Assembly: GCA_963693315.1 (NCBI GenBank)
Contig: OY856187.1
Location: 380,655,306-380,719,305 of the forward strand
Length of the DNA stretch: 64,000 nucleotides
Reading direction: 5' to 3'
DNA from: Diogma glabrata
Lineage: Eukaryota; Arthropoda; Insecta; Diptera; Cylindrotomidae
Below the pieces are notes generated by a model that worked only from the letters and a program-made list of their open reading frames with translations, had not been told where the DNA came from and made no database searches. The translations under genes were made by a program, and so were the position numbers. This document shows, in pieces, positions 44,005 through 56,260 of the stretch (position 1 is its first letter; the number at the start of each line of letters is the position of its first letter).

Positions 44005-44118
44005 TTGTCACACATTGACGAGGCGGTTCTCGAGGAGCTGCAAACCATTTTCCATGCTCGTGAAGGTACTGCACTCGCCGCTACGCGTCTTGTGCGCAAT
44101 ATTTTCCCTCGCATGTAA
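44005..44118 (+). pseudogene. possible BEN-domain-like exon fragment
   Basis: After an acceptor-like TTGCTTGTCAG the plus strand reads LSHIDEAVLEELQTIFHARE and GTALAATRLVRNIFPRM, then TAA. Base composition is much more GC-rich and codon-like than its surroundings. 'LEEL..IF..R....ATRLVR.IFPR' resembles the first helices of BEN domains, which bind DNA in chromatin and transposon proteins. Only ~36 codons remain and no partner exon is seen, so it may be an exon, a retained fragment carried by a repeat, or a pseudogene. Confidence 0.35.
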
Positions 44119-44204
44119 AATGCTATTTACATCGATAGGTATGTAATATACTATTTCTATGACTTTGTTTTAATGCCCAAACGCGTATAATTACTTGAAA
44201 AAAA

Positions 44205-47200
44205 TATTGCGACGCTGATGCATAGGCCGACTTCACCACAGCTCTGGAAACATAGTGTTCTGGATATATAATGAGCTAATATCCATAAAATACTTTAATT
44301 AAAAGCTAACCAATATTATGGACTTCGTAGTTCGAATAATAAAAATATTAAAGCAGGCAGTAGTATCCCAACAAACATAAATTCTGTTGTACGAGAAAAA
44401 GTAAAAAAAATTTTATCGGAAGTGACAAAGAGGAAGTTAGGATGCAGAACTGTTGTAAACCGTACTAAATGTGTATGTACCAAATTTCATCCAACTCGAT
44501 TATCAGGTACAGAAGTTATTGAGCTTCCAAAATAACAGGTGCTTGGAGGACCCCCTACCACTTTGTTCACTATCGCTAAAAAAACTAATCAGTTCCTTGC
44601 CATACATATTTGCATCTTTTTGCAAAGTGTAATCAAAATTACTTAACGAACGAATGTTGTATGCTTCCAACAAACATTGAAACAATAAACAGGTGTTCGG
44701 GAGGACCCCACCACTTATCCCAATATTGTCCAAAAACTAGTCAATTCTTTGTCAATAAAGTCATTATCTTTTTTCAAAGTGCCATTAAAATTGATTAATG
44801 AATGAAATCTGTATGCTCCCAACAAACTTTAAAAACCAAGTGTGAAAAGTCAGCAGTTGGATGGTAGATCCCCACCACTTTGATCAATGTGTCCCAAAAG
44901 ATGATAATTTTCTTCTTACACTAATTGAAACCTTTCCATAAGTTTTATCATAATCACTTCATTATTGTAGGCTGTAGTGTGCATAAAGATATTGAAAAAA
45001 CTGCCAACAATTAAAAAAAATTTTTTTTACCGGAAGTAAAAAACCGGAAGTTGGGATGCAGAATTTTTGTAAATCATACTAAATGCTTATGTACAAAGTT
45101 TCATCCAATTCGATTATCAGGTGCAGATGTTATTGAGCTTTAAAAAAAACAGGTGTATGGGACACCCCCCACCACTTTGTTCACTATCGCTCAAAAACTA
45201 ATCAGTTCTTTGCCATACATGTCTGCATTTTTTTCCAAAGTGTCATCAAAATTGGTTCACGAACGAATGCTGTGTGCTCCCAACAAACATTGAAAAAATG
45301 ATGACACAGTAAACAGGTGCTCGGGAGACCCCGTACCACTTATCCCAATATTGTCCAAAAACTAATCAGTTCCTTGTCATTTCAGTTTCCATCTTTTTCC
45401 AAAGTGTCATTAGAATTGATTAATGGATGAAGTCTGTATGCTCCCAACAAACTTTAAAAACAAAGTGTGAAAAGTCAGCAGTTGTATGGTAGACCCCCCG
45501 CCACTTTGATCAATGTGTTTCAAAAGATGATATTTATCTTCTTACACTAATTGGAACCCTATTCCATAAGTTTCATCATAATCACTTCATTATTGTAGGC
45601 TGTAGTGTGCATAAAGACACTGAAAAAACTTAAAAAAAGTACAAAAAAATTTTTTTTAGGGAAGTGAAAAACCGGAAGTTGGGATGCAGAACTATTTTAA
45701 ACCGTACTACATACTCATGTACCAAGTTTCATCCAATTCCCTTATCAGGTACAGCAGTTATAGAGCTTTCAAAAAAACAGATGCTCCAGGGACCCCCCAC
45801 CACTTTGTTCACTATCGCTCAAAAACTAATCATTTCTTTGCCATACATGTTTGCATCTTTTTCCAAAGTGTCATCAAAATTGGTTCACGAACGAATGCTG
45901 TGTGCTCCCAACAAACATTGAAAAAAAGTGACACAATAAACAGGTGTTCGGGAGAACCCCCAACACTTATTCCAATATTATCCAAAAACTAATCAGTTCT
46001 TTGTTACTTAAGTCTCCATCTTTTTCCAAAGTGTCATTAAAATAAATTAATGAATGAAGTCTGTATGCTCCCAACAAACTTTAAAAACAAAGTGTGAAAA
46101 GTCAGCATTTGTATGGTAGACCCCCCACCACTTTGATCAATGTGTCCTAAAACATGATAATTATCTTTTCACACTAATTGGAACCTTATTCCATAAGTTT
46201 TATCATAATCACTTCATTATTGTAGGCTGTAGTGTGCATAAGGACACTGAAAAAACTTCAAAAAAGTACAAAAAAAATTTTTTTTCCGGAAGTGAAAAAC
46301 CGGAAGTTGGGATGCAGAACTATTTTAAACCATACTACATACTCATGTACCAAGTTTCATCCAATTCGCTTATTAGGTACAGAAGTTATAGAGCTTTAAA
46401 AAAAACAGGTGCTCCAGGGACCCCCCACCACTTTTTTTACTATCGCTCAAAAACTAATCAGTTCTTTGCCATACATGTTTGCATCTTTTTCCAAAGTGTC
46501 ATCAAAATTCGTTCACGGACGAATGCTGTGTGCTCCCAACAAACATTGAAAAAAGTGTGACACATTAAACAGGTGTTCGGGAGGACCCCACCACTTATTC
46601 CAATATTATCCAAAAACTAATCAGTTCTTTGTTACTTAAGTCTCCATCTTTTTCCAAAGAGTCATTAGAATTGATTAATGGATGAAGTCTGTATGCTCCC
46701 AACAAACTTAAAAAACAAAGTGTGAAAAGTCAGCATTTGTATGGTAGACCCCCCACCACTTTGATCAATGTGTCCCAAAAGATGATAATTATCTTTTCAC
46801 ACTAATTGGAACCCTATTCCATAAGTTTCATCATAATCACTTCATTATTGTAGGCTGTAGTGTGCATAAAGACACTGAAAAAACTTAAAAAAAGTACAAA
46901 AAAAATTTTTTTAAGGAAGTGAAAAACCGGAAGTTGGGATGTAGAACTATTGTAAACCGTACTACATACTCATGTACCAAGTGTCATCCAATTCGCTTAT
47001 CAGGTACAGAAGTTATAGAGCTTTCAAAAAAACAGGTGCTCCAGGGACCCCCCACCACTTTGTTCACTATCGCTCAAAAACTAATCATGTCTTTGTCATA
47101 CATGTTTGCGTCTTTTTCCAAAGTGTCATCAAAATTCATTCACGAATGAATGTTTTATGCTCCCAACAAACATAAAAACTTTGTGAAAAAAACCACCTGT

Positions 47201-47765
47201 TGTATGGTGGACCCCCCAACCCTTTTTCCAATGTGCTCCAAAAGCTGGTAAATCTTTCTCATGTTATTTAAAAGCTTTTCGCAACGTTTCATGAAAATCG
47301 ATCGGTAATTGTAGGTTACAGTAGCGATAAACACCTGAAAAAAAAACTTTTTAACCGGAAGTGACAAACCGGAAGTTGGTATGCAGAAATAGTGGAAACA
47401 GTACTAAAACCTTATATACTAAGTTTCAGTAAGATCATAGCCCGGGATCAGAAGTTATTCAAGATTTAAACTTAGAGGTGTTCGGGAGACCCCCCGCCAT
47501 TTAGTCCAAATTTGAAATGAAGCCAGATCTTCCATTTTCAAGTGAACTTGTATCATTTGCCAAAGTTTCATCAAGATCCTATACAGAAATCTCTACCAAC
47601 CCACCCACCCATGCACACACAGACGTACACCAAATTTTTTTTTTGCGATTTAGATAGAGGATGGTCCAAAACAAAAGAAAAAATAAAATTTGGGGTATGT
47701 AAGATTTTTTTTTTCACGATAGATTGCATTACTTCACACAATTTAAAATTGTGGTGAAGTAAAAA
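44205..47765 (+). mobile_element. F1-family element expanded by a 626 bp tandem array
   Basis: Left end TTGCGACGCTGATGCATAGG. Right end GAGGATGGTCCAAAACAAAA ... CTTCACACAATTTAAAATTG TGGTGAAG at 47765. Between them, units begin at CCGGAAGTTGGGATGCAGAA, with the TTGGGATGCA core at about 44437, 45051, 45679, 46308 and 46934 (spacing 614, 628, 629 and 626), then a shorter terminal unit at 47376. Each unit holds three related sub-blocks around ACCCCCCACCACTTT, TTTTTCCAAAGTGTCATCAA and GCTCCCAACAAAC. Open frames such as 45684-45992 and 46234-46560 are the same repeat read repeatedly. Non-autonomous. Confidence 0.75.
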
Positions 47766-49098
47766 AATGAAAAAATTCACGGTTATAGGAAATGTTGTAA
47801 AGAGTGAATGAAAGTTATAGCGGTCGGCTTATTTAAAATGTTATTTGGAGGGGGTTGAGACTTGAGAATGCATATCTTGAACACAAAAATTATTTTTGAC
47901 CTTGACGTGTGGGATGTTATATGAAAGATGACTTTTTTCCTAATCCAAAACAATTTTTCTTGTAATTTGCAAAGGCACAATTTTTGGTTTATTTCTAAAA
48001 ATGTGTTTTGAGAAAAACTATTCTCGTAGAATATAATATACACGGAGTCTTTGCCGAGCGAGTTATAATCGCACTTGTCCAACACTTTTGTTTTTTTTTC
48101 ATATAATTATTTTAAATGATAATTAAATTCAATTTTGCTTTAATCGGACCTTGATTTTATTTCTTACATATGTTAATGTAAAGTTTTTTCTAAACAGATC
48201 TCTTTAAGCGTGATTCGCTGGTGAAGGAACCCTTAAACTCTAGTACTAAGGCAGCCACTAGAATTTTTCAATTTGAAGCTAAGCTTAATCTAAGCTGAGA
48301 AATTTGTTTAGGATATTTTTGTTAGAAAAAAAGAGATCTTAAAATACTAAGAGGATTAATGATATATATAAATAACCATATACCGATGTTTTAAATAATC
48401 AACTGACCGTAGCTGTAACACACAAATGTAAATGTTTTAGAGGTAAGACCCAAGCATGCTAATACTGCACTTTCTGCAAATCATCTTTTAATATTTATTT
48501 AAGACGTCTGTTTAAAATAACAAAAGATGTGATAGATGTCTTCTGAAATCAGCAATTTAGGGTTTTTGATGGCTTGGTACCTGCAGCAAATTCTGTAACT
48601 GTGAAGCGGTGAAGTGAAAAGATTTTCATCAATTCACCCCAAAAATACGATTTCTCATCTGTGTGAGTGAAGTTTAGAAACTAGAAAGTTAACACCGGCT
48701 ATTTGTTTGGTGATAAAATGAAATTGTTTCTTTTGTTGTTATTGAAATTATGTCTAAAAACCAGCGCTAAGTGTAAATTTAAATTTCTGTTTTAAGCAAA
48801 CCTGGAGGTCAACAGCCATAACATTTGCTTACTGATGGGGTTAAAATCGTACCCGAGAATGTAAAAAGCTATGAATTAAATATTTAAAACAAAAAACTAG
48901 AGTTATCCGGTGATATATTCGTTTATGTGATGCGTATTCATACCATATAACCATAGGGATACACATCAACGTGTGAGGTGAGTTACTCTTTGTTAATACT
49001 TTTATTAATTAAGCTAAAATGAACACTAAGCAAAGCCACACAGGAATAATTATTTTTGCGCAACTTAAGTGTTTCTTCAGTATTAAAAGAATTATTGA
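47766..49098. other. AT-rich intergenic DNA
   Basis: No gene recognised; a 100-codon minus frame at 47783-48085 has no identifiable domain. Confidence 0.5.
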
Positions 49099-49318
49099 CA
49101 ATAGCTATACCTTTGGTGGATATTATCGTCAGCTGGGGTAGATAGATAGAAGGGGGTGGACAGGTTGCGCGTGGCGGAACTTGTCCTGGCACGAAGACTC
49201 TTTTGTCCATAGCGCCGTGTCCGAGTTTGGCCTCATAACAACTGTTCCACAAACTTTTTTGTCTGGTTAATGAAATCCTAGACCGACTGTATTGGCAACA
49301 GTTTTATGGTGCTGGTCT

Positions 49319-49525
49319 TTACAGTATCAGAGCCAAAAATCCTAGATCTGACACTGAGAAGGCCGGACATATACACACGTGCTCAGAGTTCTCATCCTCT
49401 TCAAAAAAACATCCACAGAGAGGACTATATATAAGTCCCATCGTAAAAAGATGTTTATTTAGATGTCGATGTCCTGTAAGGACACCGATCACAGAGCTGA
49501 GAGTTTTCCTCTTAAAAGTTTTCAA
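49319..49525 (-). pseudogene. C-terminal Cys-rich segment of the I/R1/LOA element
   Basis: Reads SSVIGVLTGHRHLNKHLFTM, GLIYSPLCGCFFEEDENSEH and VCICPAFS. The 'LTGH..LN.HL..MGL..SPLC..C...DE...H..C.CP' pattern ends RNase H and gives the zinc-binding C..C...H..C of these elements. The frame ends at 49319 by a stop. Confidence 0.8.
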
Positions 49526-49729
49526 GCTTAAAAGAAATTTAACATTTTTATCTTATTTATTTAGGTCCGCATCATCTTTTAATAATGACAAGGCAAACTT
49601 TTTGGATAACCCTAAGGTGGGTCTGGCTCAGAAAATTTCATGGCCGCCCCATCCCTTGCAAGTTCGTCAGCTTTTATGTTGCCCGGAATGTCACTATGAC
49701 CTTAAACCCAGCTATCCTACAGAGGTTTT

Positions 49730-49861
49730 TTTTTACACTCATTGAAGAATTTAGAAGTAGTCTCCGGACTTAAAAGTGCTTTAATAGCTGTTTGGCTATC
49801 CGAACAAATGCAAATTTGTTTAGTCTGCAGACGCAAACGTGTCATTACGTGTGTAATGTAA
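49730..49861 (-). pseudogene. RNase H, C-terminal half
   Basis: Reads ITHVMTRLRLQTKQICICSD, then SQTAIKALLSPETTSKFFNE. ICSDSQTAIKAL is the conserved block with the catalytic Asp after the second strand of the RNase H fold. It starts right at the insertion boundary. Confidence 0.8.
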
Positions 49862-50300
49862 TAATATAATCAACCAATCAATCAATAATAATATAATCAA
49901 CCAGTCGTTGCGCCAAAAGTACAGGCGATTGTTGAATAGAAAAAATTATATAAGTTAATGGTTGCGTTAAAATCACAGGCGATTGTTAAACAATAATAAT
50001 AAAACAACGCGATCGTGGAACAATAATAATACTAATAATCAATTGTTCCACAAATGGTACAGGTGATTGTTGCACAATAATAATAACAATATACAATTGT
50101 TGCGCCAATGGTGCAGGCAATTGTTGCACTATATAAATAACTATAAACAATCATTGCGCAAAATGTACAGGCAATTTCTGAACAATAATCAAAATATATA
50201 TCTATCGTTGCGTCAAAGCCACAGACGATTGTCGAACAATATCAATAATATCATCTATCGGTGAGCCAAAGTCACAGATTACCACAACTAATATTAAATC
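49862..50300 (+). repeat. minisatellite-type insertion in RNase H (uninterrupted copy)
   Basis: About seven units of ~57-63 bp built on CGTTGCGCCAAAAGTACAGG CGATTGTTGAAC and AATAATAATA, ending ATTACCACAACTAATATTAA. It splits the RNase H domain of the host element. Its reverse complement flanks the Ty3/gypsy element (56011-56260 and 63511-63790). In particular GCACTATATAAATAACTATA at about 50129 spans the exact site where gypsy inserted in the other copy. Exact ends and target duplication could not be settled. Confidence 0.7.
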
Positions 50301-50470
50301 CATCCGTGCGATACCATCCACCTCCGCTTGGAGGACTGTACAAAACCATCCAAGCGAAAATTTATTGCTACTTATTGCTACATTATTTAATTCCAAGTAT
50401 AACCCAGCTCCTGCATTTCCATTCAACAATGAGCCATCCGAATAGAAGACGTAGATCTCACTAGAGGACC
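50301..50470 (-). pseudogene. RNase H, N-terminal half
   Basis: Reads YSDGSLLNGNAGAGLYLELN-like sequence (visible as LNGNAGAGLYLEL), then LGWFCTVLQAEVDGIARM. 'DGS......GAG.........LG...TV.QAE...I' is the first catalytic half of RNase H. The frame runs straight into the repeat. Confidence 0.75.
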
Positions 50471-51000
50471 AGTCGGACCAAGATCCCTCACATTAATCTC
50501 TAGAAGAGATGATCAGTTCAGCGGGCTTCTCAAAGTTATATACTTTGGTCATGACGTCACTATGCATATCTATTTCAGAACAAACTGTCTCTAATCTGTC
50601 AAGAATGTGACCATGACCGCATGTTTTCCCTCTGTTTACCTACGTTCCCGCCACATGCAGTCTGTAGACCGCCCTTTTAGCCATGTACTCCACATGTAGA
50701 TATAAAGCAGCCAGACCAAACATGGCATCCCACGACAGTGTTGGTGTGGTGTGCATTAAGCCACTGTGCCTGCAACACCTACGCATTCCATTATCTGGAT
50801 TTTATTTAACTTAGCACGGATGTATTGTTTATCCGTCTTTGGTCACCAGACAACACATGCAAAAGCAAGTGATGGTCTGATTATAGCTGTGTAGATCCAT
50901 AAGATGATTTTGGGACTAAAACCACAATTACTTCCAAAGGATCGGCGGCATTGCCAAAAGGCAATGACAGCCTTATTAATTTTTTTGTTAAAGGACTATT

Positions 51001-51900
51001 CTAATTCAACCTTCTGTCGAGAGGATTGTCTAAAAACTTTACCTCATCTGAGTAGCTTAACTGTATACTGAAAAGATACAGACTTGGTGTTGCAGGCACT
51101 TTTATATTGTTGGTAAATAAGACTACCTGTGATTTGGAAGGATGGGCTGAAAGTCCTCGCTCCTCACACCACTCTTCAAACAAATTCAGTAAATTTTACA
51201 TCAGATCCACCAGATTGCGAAGGTCTTTCCCAATTGCCAGTATGGCAATATTGAATATTGTCAGCGTAACCCTGAGAATAGGGTCCTGATTGATTCAGTC
51301 TATTAAGAAGACTATCAACTACCAAGCTCCACAGAAAAGGTGAGAGTTCACCACCCTGTGGACAACCTCGTTTGTCAGAAACTGAAACAGTTGTATTGCC
51401 CATTTCCACAAAGGTAATGCGGCAACTCAACATAAACACAATCCAGTTAGAGATCGTGTAGTTGATGCCATGTTGTGATGCCGCAGTCCTGATTGATACG
51501 AAGGAAGCGTTATCAAAAGCGCCTTCTATATCCAAAAAACACCCAAAGCGAATGCTTCGGCATCAAGTTCTCTTACAGTTTCATTCACCAAATGATGCGC
51601 AGCTGTTTCTAACGATTTCTCAATCTGGTATGCATGCTGATTGGTACTAAGTAGAAACTGTATTAAGGCGGTGTCCCTTATATAACGGTCAACTAGTATT
51701 TTCAGAGGATCGAGGACAAAGGAGTTGAGACTTATTGAGACTTGTAGTTGGTTTTACCTGGTTTAGGTATGAAAACAACTCTAGCTTTTCGCCATCCTTC
51801 TGGAACATAGCCATATGCCAGACATGCTTTATAAATATTATGCAATGATTTAATGAGACCATCCACATTATTCTGCAGCATGCATGGACAGATTCCATCA
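51001..51900 (-). pseudogene. reverse transcriptase of the I/R1/LOA element
   Basis: In order: KSPGPDGICPCMLQNNVDGL, YGYVPEGWRKARVVFIPKPG, LDIEGAFDNASFVSI (first Asp), KRGCPQGGELSPFLWSLVVD, GYADNIQYCHTGNWE and FEEWCEERGLSAHPSKSQVV. The catalytic YADD is changed to YADN at 51257-51262 and there are stops and frame changes (for example after KTNYKSQ). The enzyme would be inactive even if translated. Confidence 0.85.
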
Positions 51901-51938
51901 GGACCCGGCGATTTGTACGGGTTGAAGGAATCTATGGT

Positions 51939-52700
51939 CTATATCAAAGATCTGATGTTCACCACATTCCCAGCCAAGATCCAGCTATCTTTATTTGGAG
52001 AAACCCTTGGTTGTTCCTTCAATCCAGCAGTGGAACTGCTACCTGGGAAATGTGCACAAAGCAGATGTTGCGCCGTTTCTTCCATAGATTCCGTATACTG
52101 CCCAGTTGACATAAACAGTAAGCCTGGTTGGTATTTGGGTTCCTTTGAGAGTGTTCTATGAAGCCTTGCTGCCACCAGATAGTTCTCAATTGACTCACAG
52201 AACTTCTTCCAAGTAATCTCGCTAGCACCCCGGATACTGTATTTATATTTCCTCCAACTAGTACGGTAAGCGATCCAGTCATCGGTATTATTTGTTCGCT
52301 TGGCTATTTTTAAAAGTTTTCTGACTGTAGACTGTAGCTTTTTCAGTTTTCTGTTCCACTGGGGTGAGTTTACTTCATAATTGAACGCCCTCAGTGGACA
52401 AGATTCTTCAAAAGCCTTAACCAAACATATCATTAACCATTATCAATGTCTTGTATACAGTTATTCGATGAATCAACGTCCAGGAACATTTAGCTAAGAA
52501 GTGATCTGTACATATCCCAATCATTTGATTTGGGATTCCTAAAACCTTCTTCTACCAATTTGTCGACCAAAAATTCAAATTTTGTGCACTTGTGGTCTGC
52601 TTTCGTCAGCTCAAGTCAATGTTGATTGTAAACCGCAGTCGGTAAACCACTTTTATTAGAATCCAAAAGTTTCAAGCTTTTAGTCTGTTTTTTTATCGCT
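51939..52700 (-). pseudogene. linker between endonuclease and RT, I/R1/LOA element
   Basis: Reads KCTKFEFLVDKLVEEGFRNP, NDWDMYRSLLS, a stop, AFEESCPLRAFNYEVNSPQW, NRKLKKLQSTVRKLLKIAKR, WIAYRTSWRKYKYSIRGASE and FCESIENYLVAARLHRTLSK. 'W(N)..L..L...VR.L...A......W..Y......YK..IR.A....W..FC..I' is the standard linker just before RT. The longest open part is 51939-52433. The endonuclease itself is not found upstream. Confidence 0.75.
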
Positions 52701-52770
52701 TAAAACAACGAAGGACCCTTAACCTATGACTATTTTATTTATTTATTGATCACAATAAATTCATAATAAA

Positions 52771-53346
52771 CTGGCCGTTAAAAATTAAATTTTCTCAGAC
52801 AATCGCTAAAAAAATTCTTTTTAGTGAAAACAGGATGAAGGAATTTTGTTTTTTAACTAAAAGGAACACATGCCGCAAAACTTTTTGCTTCAAATTTATA
52901 TATCTTATGATATTTTGAAAAAAATTCGAAATTCTTCGAAACTCCTAAAATAAATATGACGAAAAAGAACTAATTTTGTTTGTTTCTTTTCAAAATTATA
53001 TATTTATTCTTTTTATTCCATAGCAGAAGAAGAAAATTAGCACTTCTTCGTCATCCTTATTATTAAGTTTTTTATGAGTTAGGAAGATTAGGGATTTTTT
53101 CAAAATATATGTTTAGGCAAAAAATGACCAGGACTTTTTTGTAGATAATGCCTAAAAAATGGTTCTATGATTTTTTTAAATCTATATGAAGAACTCTATG
53201 ATTTTATCAAAAAATCAACTTCGATCATTTTGCGGCACGTGTTCTTTTTTATTTAAAAAAAAAATTATCGCACGTTTCATTTTTACTAGGAATTAGAAAA
53301 GAATTTTGTTAGGGTGAGTCTGAGAAAATTTAGTTTTTAACAACCA
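52771..53346. repeat. foldback/MITE with ~115 bp inverted repeats
   Basis: Left GTTAAAAATTAAATTTTCTC and AAAGGAACACATGCCGCAAA pair with the right end (TTTGCGGCACGTGTTCTTTT ... GAGAAAATTTAGTTTTTAAC). The central ~330 bp is AT-rich and non-coding. No clear target duplication. Confidence 0.65.
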
Positions 53347-56010
53347 GCCTAAAACATACTTAAGGCCTACCCTTTAAATTCGTACATATGTTGAGTAGAC
53401 TTAATCGAACGAGAAACAATGAATTATTATCTAATAATAGTAGATTCTTGTATGAGCTTAGAATGAAGGCAATTCTTCACGAGGATGTAGTTTCCCGAAA
53501 CGAACGTTGCGAGTGGAGGGAATCATCCGAGTGATTGCCATCATCCTAAGCGAATACAAGATGCTATTTTATCCACGACTTTAAAATATTTCGTTTAATT
53601 TTCAGTTTTCATGCAAAAATTTGTATCGCCATATTGAAATAAATACATCAAAGATAGCAAAAAACAAAACAAGTTTGTTGTTTAATTTGTTAGGGGAATA
53701 TTTAATAAACTATAGAACTGTTAAAGAATTTTAATCAAATTCCCTAGTTGTGGAATGAATACAATTAAAATGGAAGACATACGCATGGAAAGCATATATT
53801 CTTTAGTAGTCGTGGATAAAATATATTATTAAATCAATTAATTCTAAATGTATCAAGTTTCCATAACAGAAATTATCTCTTTAGTTTTCTGTTCTATTAT
53901 AAAAACCACAACTCAGTAGGTAAAACGAAACACAAGACCCGACAAATAATCTGTATATGGTGTACGAATCTGTGCACATTTCGTGCACTTTTTTATTTGA
54001 ATAATTTAAAATTTTTTTAAATATTCTAGTCACTAGTGTATATTTTAAATTAAGTGAAAGTTGAAAGGTATTTGAGGTATTTGCTAACGTCATACCTATT
54101 TGCTTCAAATAATTTAACATTATGAAAACATGTATACAACATGTGCATAGAACTTGGCATACATAGATATTTGATGCACGACTTTTATGACTATGATTTT
54201 ATAATACGTTATGAATCTTTCATAGACTATTATTTTTGGTAACGTTATTGTGACAAATGAAGATTGCGGTCATATTTTGAAGTTGTAAAATGAAAATGTA
54301 TGTGTATGATTGCACTTGCAAATGAGCCGTCAATTTTTAAGCCGTTTTTTTACGATACATTTCAAATAAAATATTCGGCTTTCATGTAAAAAATACTATT
54401 AACTTTCCACAATTTTCTTAATATTATAAAAAAATAAATTTAAATATTACTAAACATACATAAAAAAGTACAAGCAAAAAATGTTAAATAATTTTTTTGA
54501 ATCACTAAAATTAATTATTCGAAGTGGACGTTTGTTTTTTGTGAATGTTTGTTTGTTCTCATTAACCTTCATAAAAAATTTCTTTCGCACATAATTTTAA
54601 ATGAAAATAAAATAAAATTCTTCAATTTATTATTACGAAAGTCATATTATCTCATAAACCAGTCATTTTAGAAAATGTTAAACTTCACTCAAATATGAAA
54701 CTCGCACTCTTCACTCTCACTCAACTTTTTCACTCTCCAGTTTTGTTATTCTTTGTTTATTATTCTCATCATTAAATAATTTTCGTTTCACTTCGGTTTT
54801 TACTATTCGTGAAACATGCGGCTAGCGTTTGTATGCATATATATGGGCTAAGACGTTTTACAACGTGCGCACGGTATGGTATCATATAATGGGTATGACA
54901 TATATAATGCACAATTTCGTGCACGGGGATTTTGTAACATGCACCATCCATGTACATTTCACAATTTTTTAAGAATTGTTTTAAGGGAGAGTAACCGAAT
55001 TCCATCGGAAATTAATAACACTAGCTGAACCCTAATCCTTTACTAACTAATAGGGTATTCAATTCTATATTTTTCCTAATAACATTATCTTGTCATCTTG
55101 TCAGTGTAATCTTAATCTAAATTCAAGAGAAATGGGGCGGTGAATATATGAACCACATACAAAAAACAAATTTGTTTGTGATACTTTTGCGATTTCTAGG
55201 TATTACAAGAACAACTTGTCTAAATCTATTATACTGGTTCTAGTCAAAAATCTATTAAAGAGGTGAGATGGGCAACGCGATGAAAGGTACACATACGATA
55301 TTTAAGGTATGTTTTTAAGGAACAATCTAAACAACAAACAAGGATCTCAAACATACATCGAAATTTTTTTGGAGGTAGTTTGGACAGCCTACAATCGAGG
55401 AACAGTATTTGAAATGGAGCATTAAAAGAATAAATTTTACCACAAACTGCATTAACCTGACATTGCTGAGTCAAAAATAACACCAAGGTTTCTGCCTGTG
55501 CACGACAACTAGTATTTCATCAAGCATTTAAATGATGTCATCAGTATAATACAGTGAAGTGTAGTTTCGGTGCTATGTTTTTGAATAAGGTGTTTGAATT
55601 AGGAAAGTGAATTGATCTGTCCTTATTTACTCGTATATCTTTGAAAGAGCTGGCACAATAATTATGGATCAAAGGTCATCATTCAGAGTTTTCAGAAAGG
55701 AGTTTTTAGGAATTAAGGTAATCCTGCAAATTCACTATATTGCAGGAAAACTAAAAGTGATTGTCATGCGATTAAAACGACGAGTGATGGCTAAAGCGAT
55801 TAACGTAGGTATGATTTTTAGAAATTTGAGAGGTATATCAACATGACGTAGCAATAGATTTAATACTTGAAACAACAGACACAGTTTCAATCTACATTCT
55901 ACGTTAAATTCTCAAATTGAAAATTGCCTGGTTCATATTTTATGGACTTTGACTTTAAATATAACTTAAACATTACTAATCGAAAGTGATTTCATAACCA
56001 AAAAATACCA
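53347..56010. other. AT-rich intergenic DNA
   Basis: No gene recognised. A GC-richer patch at 53490-53580 (CGAAACGAACGTTGCGAGTG, ATCATCCGAGTGATTGCCAT) resembles the small palindromic MITEs of the region. Frames at 54772-55005 and 55244-55486 (minus) and 55664-55846 (plus) show no domain. Confidence 0.45.

Positions 56011-56260
<250 letters not shown>

Larger units (their letters stand above)
49099..52700 (-). mobile_element. non-LTR retrotransposon of the I/R1/LOA group (decayed, interrupted)
   Basis: In minus-strand order: a linker (52700-51939), RT (51900-51000), RNase H (split at 50470-50301 and 49861-49730) and a C-terminal Cys-rich block (49525-49319), followed by a putative 3' UTR to about 49100. 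The endonuclease and ORF1 are missing, so the copy is 5' truncated near 52700. Carrying an RNase H after RT places it with the I, R1 or LOA elements rather than Jockey/CR1. It is cut by a ~440 bp repeat in the RNase H domain. Confidence 0.75.

Noticed and set aside
45664..47175. Several similar ~70-108 codon frames as a gene family
   Set aside because: They are the same 626 bp non-coding tandem unit; conservation is at the DNA level and frames change between copies.
50067..50264. Small repetitive protein (LRQWCRQLLHYINN...)
   Set aside because: Reading of the ~60 bp minisatellite unit inside a broken RNase H; no independent support.
49862..50300. CRISPR-like array (spaced short repeats)
   Set aside because: Units are diverged tandem copies with no unique spacers of constant length, no leader and no cas genes, in a eukaryotic context.
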